A DNA stretch of 64,000 nucleotides from DASUFZ01 sp035541475 (GTDB lineage: Bacteria > Myxococcota_A > UBA9160 > SMWR01). How positions within the stretch are numbered: position 1 is the first letter of the stretch; every line of letters starts with the position of its first letter. Below are positions 50,018-56,890 of the stretch, piece by piece. Both the position numbers and the translations under genes were made by a program. Location: contig DATKND010000089.1 of NCBI GenBank assembly GCA_035541475.1, forward strand, positions 13,419-77,418. The letters run 5' to 3'. The notes below the pieces were generated by a model. It searched no databases. It was not told where the DNA came from and worked only from the letters and a program-made list of their open reading frames with translations.

Positions 50018-51706
50018 ATGGCCTTCGATCTCTTGATCCGGGATGCGCGCGTGGTCGACGGCACCGGCATGCCCGCCTTCGCCGCGGACGTCGCGGTGTC
50101 GGGCTCGCGCATCGCGCGCATCGGCCGCATCCGCGAGCGCGCGCGGCGCGTGGTCGACGCGGGCGGGCGCGTGCTCGCGCCGGGCTTCATCGACGTGCAC
50201 ACACACTACGACGTGCAGCTCGACTGGGATCCGCTCGCGACACCGTCGTGCTGGCACGGCGTGACGACCGTCGTCACGGGCAACTGCGGCTTTACGCTAG
50301 CGCCCGCGAAGCCCGAGGACGTGCCGTGGCTCGCGGCCATGCTCTCGCGCGTCGAGGGCATGCCGGCGGCCGCGCTCGCCGAGGGCTTCCGCTTCGCCGG
50401 CGGCGGCTTCGGCGACTTCTGGAAGCGACACGAGGGCGCGCTCGGCGTGAATGCGGGCTCGTACGTCGGGCACTGCGCGGTGCGGCGCTACGTGATGGGA
50501 GAAGCCGCGTCGGAGCGCGCCGCGACGGCGGTCGAGATCGCGGCGATGCAGGAGCTCGTGCGCGCGGCGATGCGCGAGGGCGCGCTCGGCTTCTCGACCT
50601 CGCAGCTCGAGATCCACGCCGACGATCAGGGGCGCGGCGTGCCATGCAATCACGCGTCGCCCGAGGAGATCGTCGCGCTGTGCGCGGTGCTCGCGGAGTT
50701 CGACCGCGGTGCGATCGAGTTCATCCCGCGCTCGCTCGCGCAGGGCTACGACGACGCCGACCGCGCGCTGATCCTCGAGATGTACCGCGTGTCGGGCCGC
50801 CCGATCGAGCTGAACGTGCTGACGCCGACTCCCGCGCACCCGATGGGCTGGCAGCAGATCCTCGACTTCGTGCGCGAGTCGTGGCGGCAGGGCGTGCGCC
50901 TGCACCCGCAGTTCACGACCAACCGGCTCGAGCTGCACCTGAAGCTCGCCGACACGTTCGTGTTCGACGAGATGCCGGTGTGGCGCGAGGTGCTGACGCA
51001 GCCCGAGCCCGCGCGCTCGCAGCGCCTGCGCGACCCGGCGGTGCGCGCGCGGCTGCGCGCGGCCTGGGACGATCCGGCCGAGCGCGCGGTGGCGTTCGAC
51101 CTCGGCGACCTCGAGATCGAGAGCGTGCGCGACGCGGAGCACGCGGGCTGGGTCGGACGCGGCGTGCGCGAGCTCGCGCAGGAGCGCGGCCGCGACTCCT
51201 TCGACACGTTCTTCGAGCTCGCGCTCGCGGAGGGCCTCGAGACCGGCTTCCGCACGCGCACGCCGGAGATCGGAGTGAAGTTCATGCGACACGTGGTCGA
51301 GACGGGCGTGCGCGACCCGCTCGTGATGGCCGGCTCGAGCGACGGCGGCGCGCACCTCGCGTCCTTCACCGGCGCCGACTACAGCACGCGCCTGCTGGCG
51401 GAGTGGGTGCCCGAGGCGCTGAGCCTCGAGCAGGCGATCTGGCGCCTGTGCGGCATGCCGGCCACCGTCCACGGGCTCGTCGACCGTGGCTTCCTGCGGG
51501 TCGGCGCGAAGGCGGACCTCGTGCTCTTCGACCCCGCGACGCTCGCGGCCGGCGACGCGCGGCTCGCGCGCGACTTCCCCGGCGGCACGGAGCGCTACAT
51601 CACCGACGCGCGGGGCTACGCGCTCTGCGCGGTGAACGGCGTGGTTCTGCTCGAGGACGGCGTCCACACGGGCGCGCTGCCCGGCGAGGTGCTGCGCGGC
51701 GGCTGA
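50018..51706 (+). CDS. N-acyl-D-amino-acid deacylase-type amidohydrolase
   Basis: 562 residues; a GGAGGAGG site upstream supports the ATG. Amidohydrolase-3 fold: FDLLIRDARVVDGTGMPAF opens the small beta domain, GFIDVHTHYDVQLDWD has the HxH pair, VVTGNCGFTLAP the conserved Cys that in D-aminoacylase contributes to the metal site, VMAGSSDGGAHL the catalytic Asp, and LRVGAKADLVLFDP the final strand. The length is greater than that of D-aminoacylase (about 480), as in the common actinobacterial and proteobacterial homologues. Substrate could be an N-acyl amino acid or a cyclic amide. It is divergent from the LLM operon and may share its regulator. Confidence 0.87.
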   Translation: MAFDLLIRDARVVDGTGMPAFAADVAVSGSRIARIGRIRERARRVVDAGGRVLAPGFIDVHTHYDVQLDWDPLATPSCWHGVTTVVTGNCGFTLAPAKPEDVPWLAAMLSRVEGMPAAALAEGFRFAGGGFGDFWKRHEGALGVNAGSYVGHCAVRRYVMGEAASERAATAVEIAAMQELVRAAMREGALGFSTSQLEIHADDQGRGVPCNHASPEEIVALCAVLAEFDRGAIEFIPRSLAQGYDDADRALILEMYRVSGRPIELNVLTPTPAHPMGWQQILDFVRESWRQGVRLHPQFTTNRLELHLKLADTFVFDEMPVWREVLTQPEPARSQRLRDPAVRARLRAAWDDPAERAVAFDLGDLEIESVRDAEHAGWVGRGVRELAQERGRDSFDTFFELALAEGLETGFRTRTPEIGVKFMRHVVETGVRDPLVMAGSSDGGAHLASFTGADYSTRLLAEWVPEALSLEQAIWRLCGMPATVHGLVDRGFLRVGAKADLVLFDPATLAAGDARLARDFPGGTERYITDARGYALCAVNGVVLLEDGVHTGALPGEVLRGG

Positions 51707-51733
51707 TGCCGGAGGGTGCCTCCCACGTCGCCG

Positions 51734-51801
51734 AGGGGGCGAGGCAGAGGTCCCCTGCGGCGGCCATCTGTTCCTCCTCGGGGACCTCTGCCTCGCCCCC
51801 T
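51734..51801. repeat. Large perfect inverted repeat (22-bp arms, 24-base loop) between convergent genes
   Basis: Positions 51734-51755 and 51780-51801 are perfect reverse complements (22 bp; both arms contain AGGCAGAGGTCCCC or its complement). The loop is 51756-51779. It fills most of the 111-bp gap between the amidohydrolase stop (51706) and the RNase HII stop (51818). It could work as a bidirectional terminator or be a small mobile or repeat element; no T-run follows and no second copy was noticed in the window. Confidence 0.85.
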
Positions 51802-51817
51802 GACTCGGGCGGCCTTG

Positions 51818-52771
51818 TTAGAGGGCTTTCCAGCGGCGCGAGAGCGAGAGTCGCAGCTTGCGCTGCTCGACCTCGTGCAGCGCGGCGGCGCGCTCCTCGA
51901 GGTCCGCGCCGAAGCGCTCGAGTTCGGGGCCCGAACGCGCCGCGGCGAGGCGAGCCTGGAGCTCGTAGAAGAGCGCCGAGTACTCGCCGCAGAGCTCGCG
52001 GATGAAGTGGAACGAGCTGCGGTGGATCGGCGATGGGCCGAGGCGCTTGATCGCCGCCTGGTGCTCGGGCGTCGCGTAGCCCTTGTGGCGCGCGAGACCG
52101 TAGCCCGGGTGCTCGCGGTCGAGCGCGTCCATCAGCGCGTCGCGGTGCGTCTTCGCGATGATCGAGGCCGCCGCGATCGAGTAGTTGATGCCGTCGCCCT
52201 TCTGGAAAGTGTTCTGCGGCAGCTCGACGCCGGGAACCGTGCGCGCGTCGACGAGCAGGTGCTCGGGCCGCTCGGGCAACGCCTCCACCGCGCGCCGCAT
52301 CGCGAGCAGCGCGGCGCGGTAGATGTTGTGCAGGTCGATCTCCGCGACGCTCGCGACGCCGACGCCGACCGACGCGTGCTTCCGGATCTCCTCGGCGAGC
52401 CGCTCGCGCGTCGGCGCGTCGAGCCGCTTCGAGTCGTCGATGCCCGCGAGCTCGCGGTGCGGCGGGAAGCAGACGGCCGCCGCCACCACCGGCCCCGCGA
52501 GCGGGCCCGTGCCGGCCTCGTCCACGCCCGCGATGCGCGCGACGCCCTGACGCCAGAGCACGCGCTCGAAGTTCAGCATCGCGTCGAGGCGCAGCCGCTC
52601 GCTGCGCTCGCGCTCGAAGCGCCGCCGCGCGGGCTCGTAGAGCGCGCGCACGCCGCTGCGCGGGTCGCGCTTCAGGCCCTCCACCAGCTGCGCGGTCAGC
52701 GGTCCGTCCGAGAGCAGCCTGCGGACTTCCGCGAGCGGGAAGCGGGAGAGGTCTCGGGCCACGGCCGGCAT
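51818..52771 (-). CDS. rnhB: Ribonuclease HII with N- and C-terminal extensions
   Basis: 317 residues from ATG at 52771 (GTG at 52816 possible). The catalytic core begins at IAGVDEAGTGPLAGPVVAAAV near residue 80, with Asp-Glu; AGIDDSKRLD, LLVDARTVPG and INYSIAAASIIAKTHRD supply further acids and the HII signature, and ARHKGYATPEHQAAI follows. It cuts RNA from RNA-DNA hybrids, including single ribonucleotides. Residues 1-75 match the helical N-terminal extension of Bacillus-type RnhB (LLSDGPLTAQLVEGLKRDPRSGVRAL). The usual GRG motif reads GTG (Thr instead of Arg). The C-terminal 50 residues are an added coiled segment. Confidence 0.9.
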   Translation of the reverse strand: MPAVARDLSRFPLAEVRRLLSDGPLTAQLVEGLKRDPRSGVRALYEPARRRFERERSERLRLDAMLNFERVLWRQGVARIAGVDEAGTGPLAGPVVAAAVCFPPHRELAGIDDSKRLDAPTRERLAEEIRKHASVGVGVASVAEIDLHNIYRAALLAMRRAVEALPERPEHLLVDARTVPGVELPQNTFQKGDGINYSIAAASIIAKTHRDALMDALDREHPGYGLARHKGYATPEHQAAIKRLGPSPIHRSSFHFIRELCGEYSALFYELQARLAAARSGPELERFGADLEERAAALHEVEQRKLRLSLSRRWKAL

Positions 52772-52836
52772 CCTAGCCCGCGAGGACGACCGCATCGCGT
52801 AGAATGCGCGGATCACGACGCGGAGGAGAGCCGGCA

Positions 52837-53238
52837 GTGACGCAGCGCCGCGGGATCGCTCTCGGGTGGCTCGAGACCGTGGTGCTCGATCAGCTCTGGG
52901 CCCACGGCGCGGCCGACGTGGCGACCATGCACGCCCGCGCGGGCGCGCCGCGCGAGCTCTCCCGCAACACGATCCAGTCGACGCTCGAGCGGCTGTACCG
53001 CAAGGGCCTCGCCGATCGGTACAAGTGCGGTCGCGCCTACGAGTACCGAGCGCGTCTCACGCGCGGCGAGTGGCTGACGCAGTCGCTCTCGCGGCTGCTC
53101 GACGCGACGCCCGGAACCGATTCGGCGCTGGTGCTCTCGGCGTTCGTCGATCTCGCCGAGCGAACCGGCGAGGCGAACCTCGAGGCGCTCGAGGCGCTGG
53201 TGCGCGCACGGCGTCGCGAGCGAGGAGATCCGACATGA
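52837..53238 (+). CDS. BlaI/MecI/CopY-family repressor
   Basis: 133 residues from GTG at 52837, with GGAGGAG eight bases upstream; ATG at 52804 gives an 11-residue longer form. Winged HTH: LGWLETVVLDQLWAHGAADVATMHARAG then LSRNTIQSTLERLYRKGLADRYKCGRAYEYRARLTR. The family dimerises and represses until cut by a membrane metalloprotease. The next gene, overlapping by four bases (ATGA), is exactly such a protease. Target promoters probably include its own and that of the TonB-dependent receptor downstream. Confidence 0.9.
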   Translation: MTQRRGIALGWLETVVLDQLWAHGAADVATMHARAGAPRELSRNTIQSTLERLYRKGLADRYKCGRAYEYRARLTRGEWLTQSLSRLLDATPGTDSALVLSAFVDLAERTGEANLEALEALVRARRRERGDPT

Positions 53239-54218
53239 GCGCCGAGCTCGGCACGCTCGCCCTCTCGCTCCTCGCGCTGCTGGGCTTCGGGGTGCTCACG
53301 TCGCTCGGCTCGGCGCTCGCGTGGCCCGCGCTGGAGCGGAGTCTGCGCGGCAGCCACCCAGCGCAGCGGGCGCGCTGGCTCTTCGCCTTCGCGACAGCCG
53401 CGACCTGGCTGCCGCTGCTGCTGCTGTGCCTGTGTCTCGCGCCGGGCTTCCTGGCCCTGATCGGCGTGAGTCAGGATCACTGCCTGCGCCAGTCGGACCG
53501 CGCGCATCTCTGCTTCGCCCATCCGAGGCTGGCGCTCTCGCTTCCGCTCGGGATCGTGCTCTCGGCCGCGATCGCCGTGCTCGTCGCGGGCGGCGTGCGC
53601 GGGGCGCGGCGACTCGCGCGCTGGCACGACGAGCTCAGCGGATTGGGTCTGGCCGGAGGCGTCTCGCTCGCCTCGGGCGCGCGGCGGATCGACTCGCCGC
53701 GTCCCTTCTCGGTGACGCTCGGCCTGTGGCGTCCCGAGATCTGGGTGTCGAGCGCGCTCGTCGAGGCGCTGCCGAGCGCGCAGCTCGAGATCGTCGTCGA
53801 GCACGAGCGGGCGCACGTGCGTCGCAGGGATTCGCTGCGACGCCTCGTCGCCGCGGTGCTCTCCCGGCCGCATCTGCCGATCGTCCGGCGTCGCGTGCTG
53901 GCGGAGCTCGCACTGGCCTGTGAAGAGGCGTGCGACGAGTCGGCCGCGCGCCTCGGGGACCGACTGGCCGTCGCGGAGACCGTGCTCGCGGTGGAGCGCC
54001 TGATCGCGCAGGCCACGCCTCATCCGAGTCTCGTCGGCTTCGGCGATGGCGGCGTGGCGGAGCGGGTGCGCAGCCTGCTCGAGCCGGCGCCCGCCGAGCC
54101 TGCGTCCGCACTCCACTGGTGGCTGGGGTCGGCGCTCGCGATCGGCGCTATGTGGCTCGCGCACCCGCTGCACCACCTGACGGAGCGCTGGCTCGGCTGG
54201 CTTCTCAGCGTGCTCTGA
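53235..54218 (+). CDS. M56-family (BlaR1-like) membrane metallopeptidase
   Basis: 327 residues. Hydrophobic helices near 5-30, 50-75 and 95-120, then a cytoplasmic-facing peptidase domain with VVEHERAHVRRRD (HExxH as HERAH) and LACEEACDESAARLGD, the downstream Glu zinc ligand. A last hydrophobic segment (WWLGSALAIGAMWLAHPL) lies near the C-terminus. It lacks the beta-lactam-binding sensor domain of BlaR1, so it senses something else. With the BlaI gene it forms a signal-proteolysis pair; the adjacent TonB-dependent receptor may be the target or the sensor partner. Confidence 0.87.
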   Translation: MSAELGTLALSLLALLGFGVLTSLGSALAWPALERSLRGSHPAQRARWLFAFATAATWLPLLLLCLCLAPGFLALIGVSQDHCLRQSDRAHLCFAHPRLALSLPLGIVLSAAIAVLVAGGVRGARRLARWHDELSGLGLAGGVSLASGARRIDSPRPFSVTLGLWRPEIWVSSALVEALPSAQLEIVVEHERAHVRRRDSLRRLVAAVLSRPHLPIVRRRVLAELALACEEACDESAARLGDRLAVAETVLAVERLIAQATPHPSLVGFGDGGVAERVRSLLEPAPAEPASALHWWLGSALAIGAMWLAHPLHHLTERWLGWLLSVL

Positions 54219-54269
54219 CGAAAACCGATCCATGGTCGGTCTCGGGCGCTACGCATAGAGTGCGCGCCC

Positions 54270-56489
54270 GTGTCCATCCGGTGTCGCGACTGGCGCGATT
54301 CTCTCGCGACGCCGCGCGGACTGCTCGTCCGCCTCGTGTTCGCGCTCCTGCTCGCGAACGCCCCGCCGTCCGCGGCCCAGGACGCGCCGGATGATGCGGT
54401 GCCCGACGCGCAGGTGGACGAAGTGCAGACGGAGGCGCCGAGCGATCAGCCGCCGAAGGCCGACGTGATGGTGATCCGCGGGCGCGCAGACAGCCAGGTC
54501 GGCGTCGCGGACTCGGCCTCCGAGGGCACGATCGGCGCCGAGGAGATCGAGGAGCGCCCGCTCGCGCGACCGGGTGAGGTGCTCGAGACGGTGCCCGGCC
54601 TGATCGCGACGCAACACAGTGGCGGCGGCAAGGCCAACCAGTACTTCCTGCGCGGCTTCAACCTCGATCACGGCACCGACTTCGCGACCTTCATCGATGG
54701 CGTGCCCATCAATCTGCCGTCGCACGGGCATGGCCAGGGCTACACCGATCTGAACTTCATGATTCCGGAGCTGATCGACCGCGTCGACTACCGCAAGGGC
54801 GTCTACTACCCGGACCTCGGCGACTTCTCCTCCGCCGGCGCCGCGAACATCGAGTACGTCGACACCTTGCCGACGAAGATCGTGCAGGCCGAGGCCGGCA
54901 TGTACGGCTACGGGCGCGGTCTCGTCGCGGGATCGCAGCCGATCGGACCGGGGAATGCGCTGCTCGCGCTCGAGATCTACCACGACGACGGACCCTGGGA
55001 GCACGAGGACGACTTCTGGAAGGGCAACGCTGTGGCGAAGTTCAGCGCCGGCGCCGCGCAGAGCGGCTACAGCGTCACGGCGTCAGCCTACTCGGGCGAC
55101 TGGGACGCGACCGACCAGATCGCGCGGCGCGCGCTGAATCTCCCCGACTTCGGCCGCTTCGACTCGCTCGACAAGAGCGACGGCGGCCGCTCGCAGAAAT
55201 ACATGCTCTACGGCGAGTGGCACCGCGCCGACGAGAACTCCGCCACGCGCGCGTTGCTCTACGGCTTCTACCAGAACCTCGAGCTCTACTCCGACTTCAC
55301 CTACTACCTCACGAGTCCGCAGGGCGATCAGATCGAGCAGACCGATCGCCGCTGGGTCGGCGGCGGCACGGCCAGCCAGACGTTCTTCCACTCGCTATTC
55401 GGGCGCGAGATGCAGAGCACCCTCGGCTTCCAGGTCCGCAGCGACTCGATCGACAACGGGCTCTTCCAGACGGTCGACCGCAACCGCACCGCCAAGGTCG
55501 ACTGGGATGGAAATCCGATTCCCTCCACGACTCGCAACGACGACATCTGGGAGGCGAGCCTCGCGCCCTACGTCGAGAGCCGGATCCAGTGGCTCGAGAA
55601 GGTGCGCAGCGTCGTCGGAGCGCGTCTCGACTACTTCCACTTCGACGTGAACGGCGTCTCGCACGCGGACTCCGGCAAACACGACGACGTGATCGCGAGC
55701 CCGAAGGGCAACCTGGTCTTCGGCCCGTGGTGGGACTCGGAGCTCTATCTCTCGGCCGGCATGGGCTTCCACAGCAACGACGCGCGCGGCGTCACCGCCA
55801 AGATCGACTCCGCGGATCCGCTCGTCCGCACCTACGGCGCGGAGGTCGGCGTCCGCACCGCCGCGATTCCACACCTCCAGAGCACGGCGGCCTTCTGGTG
55901 GCTCGACTCCGACTCGGAGCTCGTCTTCGCAGGGGACGCCGGCACCACGGAGGCGACGCGTCCGAGCCGACGCTACGGAGTGGAGTTCGCGAACTACTAC
56001 AGCCCGCTCGACTGGCTGACGCTCGACTTCGACTGGTCGTGGTCGCACACGCGCTTCACCGACCACATCGGCCCGCCGCAGCCGGAGGGCGACTACGTGC
56101 CGGGCTCGATCGAGCAGGTGATCGCCGCCGGGGTGACCGTGCACGATTTCCACGGCATCCTCGCGTCGCTGCGGCTGCGCTATTTCGGCCCGCGACCGCT
56201 GATCGAGGACGACAGCGAGCGCTCGCACGAGACGATCCTGCTCGGCGCGCTGCTCGCCTACGACATCGACTCGACCTGGCGCGTGTCGGCCGAGATCTTC
56301 AACCTGCTCGACCGCAACGACTCGGAGATCGACTACTACTACGCCTCCTGTCTCAAGAACGAGACACCGCCGACGGGCACCTGCCGCGCGCCGAGCAGCA
56401 TCAACCCCTCGGCCAGCGGCATCGACGACATCGAGTTCCACCCGGTCTACCCGATCTCGGTGCGCGCCGCGCTGACCGCGCGCTTCTGA
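54270..56489 (+). CDS. TonB-dependent outer-membrane receptor
   Basis: 739 residues from GTG. Signal peptide ending near residue 36 (LLLANAPPSAAQDAP), then a plug domain from about 85 to 205 (IGAEEIEERPLARPGEVLETVPGL, NQYFLRGFNLDHGTDFATFIDGVPINLP) and a 22-strand-type barrel with alternating hydrophobic residues, ending in Phe (VRAALTARF), the BAM recognition signal. No TonB box is obvious. The ligand is unknown; CLKNETPPTGTC in the last loop carries a Cys pair. The last 14 residues are repeated with the 3' flank 2.8 kb away. The start lies 52 bp after the M56 gene on the same strand. Confidence 0.92.
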   Translation: MSIRCRDWRDSLATPRGLLVRLVFALLLANAPPSAAQDAPDDAVPDAQVDEVQTEAPSDQPPKADVMVIRGRADSQVGVADSASEGTIGAEEIEERPLARPGEVLETVPGLIATQHSGGGKANQYFLRGFNLDHGTDFATFIDGVPINLPSHGHGQGYTDLNFMIPELIDRVDYRKGVYYPDLGDFSSAGAANIEYVDTLPTKIVQAEAGMYGYGRGLVAGSQPIGPGNALLALEIYHDDGPWEHEDDFWKGNAVAKFSAGAAQSGYSVTASAYSGDWDATDQIARRALNLPDFGRFDSLDKSDGGRSQKYMLYGEWHRADENSATRALLYGFYQNLELYSDFTYYLTSPQGDQIEQTDRRWVGGGTASQTFFHSLFGREMQSTLGFQVRSDSIDNGLFQTVDRNRTAKVDWDGNPIPSTTRNDDIWEASLAPYVESRIQWLEKVRSVVGARLDYFHFDVNGVSHADSGKHDDVIASPKGNLVFGPWWDSELYLSAGMGFHSNDARGVTAKIDSADPLVRTYGAEVGVRTAAIPHLQSTAAFWWLDSDSELVFAGDAGTTEATRPSRRYGVEFANYYSPLDWLTLDFDWSWSHTRFTDHIGPPQPEGDYVPGSIEQVIAAGVTVHDFHGILASLRLRYFGPRPLIEDDSERSHETILLGALLAYDIDSTWRVSAEIFNLLDRNDSEIDYYYASCLKNETPPTGTCRAPSSINPSASGIDDIEFHPVYPISVRAALTARF

Positions 56490-56559
56490 GCGGGGCGTCG
56501 CACTCCAGTGACGGGGCGTGCAGCCTCTCTCGCGTTGCATGGCCGGACACGACGTTCCG
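56445..56559 (+). repeat. 115-bp direct repeat, copy 1 (3' end of the TonB receptor gene)
   Basis: Covers the last 14 codons of the receptor gene, its stop and 70 bp of flank. It is nearly identical to 59285-59399, with four mismatches in 115 positions, same orientation. The two copies lie on either side of the RND exporter gene. Confidence 0.9.
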
Positions 56560-56603
56560 GCGCACGACTCCGTCGACGGAGCGCCGACAGTCCGAGCGAA
56601 AAC

Positions 56604-56637
56604 GGAGGACCCTGGGGTTCAGCCCCCAGAGTCTTCC
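56604..56637. terminator. Long hairpin between convergent genes, probable terminator
   Basis: GGAGGAC (56604-56610) pairs with GTCTTCC (56631-56637) including one G-T, and after a two-base mismatch CTGGGG pairs with CCCCAG around a six-base loop. It lies after the TonB receptor stop (56489) and before the RND stop (56891). No T-run follows on either side. Confidence 0.5.
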
Positions 56638-56638
56638 G

Positions 56639-56680
56639 CACATGGGGTTGGCAAGGCTGACATAACGACGGCTCTCGGAC
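56639..56680 (+). repeat. Short direct repeat B, copy 1
   Basis: Begins CACATGGGG and ends with ACGACGGCTCTCGGAC. The same elements occur at 59251-59284 with nine bases fewer after CACATGGGG. In copy 1 it follows the 115-bp repeat after 79 bp; in copy 2 it precedes it directly. Confidence 0.65.
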
Positions 56681-56714
56681 ATTCGGTTCCCCGCTCGAAT
56701 GTCCTAAGCCGCGA

Positions 56715-56884
56715 TTGTCCTATCCGCTCGTCTACTCGGTGATCGCGATGTTCTGCGTGCTCGGGTCCCCGTGCTCGCGCGGATCATCTTCCCGGAGGCG
56801 TCACTCGCGCCGATCGTGTTCGGCGGGATCGCGCTCGGGATCGTCTTCGCGTTCTGCGCGCTCGCGGGCCGGATCCTCGAGTAG
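56715..56884 (+). pseudogene. Small membrane-protein ORF broken by one missing base
   Basis: From TTG at 56715 the frame reads MSYPLVYSVIAMFCVLG and then meets nonsense; after adding one G in the GGGTCCCC run near 56764-56770 it continues VPVLARIIFPEASLAP and IVFGGIALGIVFAFCALAG to a TAG at 56882-56884. The restored protein would be about 57 residues with two hydrophobic helices. The family is not recognised. It may be a real small membrane gene with a sequencing error, or a relic. Confidence 0.4.
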
Positions 56885-56890
56885 CCTCCG

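Larger units (their letters stand above)
56490..56890. other. Gene-poor gap between TonB receptor and RND exporter
   Basis: This 401-bp stretch, the longest gap in the window without an intact gene, contains in order: the non-coding part of repeat copy 1, a long hairpin (56604-56637), a second short repeat (56639-56680) and a broken small membrane-protein ORF (56715-56884). Nothing else was recognised. Confidence 0.7.

Noticed and set aside
52837..54218. Beta-lactam resistance regulators (blaI-blaR1)
   Set aside because: The M56 protein lacks the penicillin-binding sensor domain and no beta-lactamase is present.
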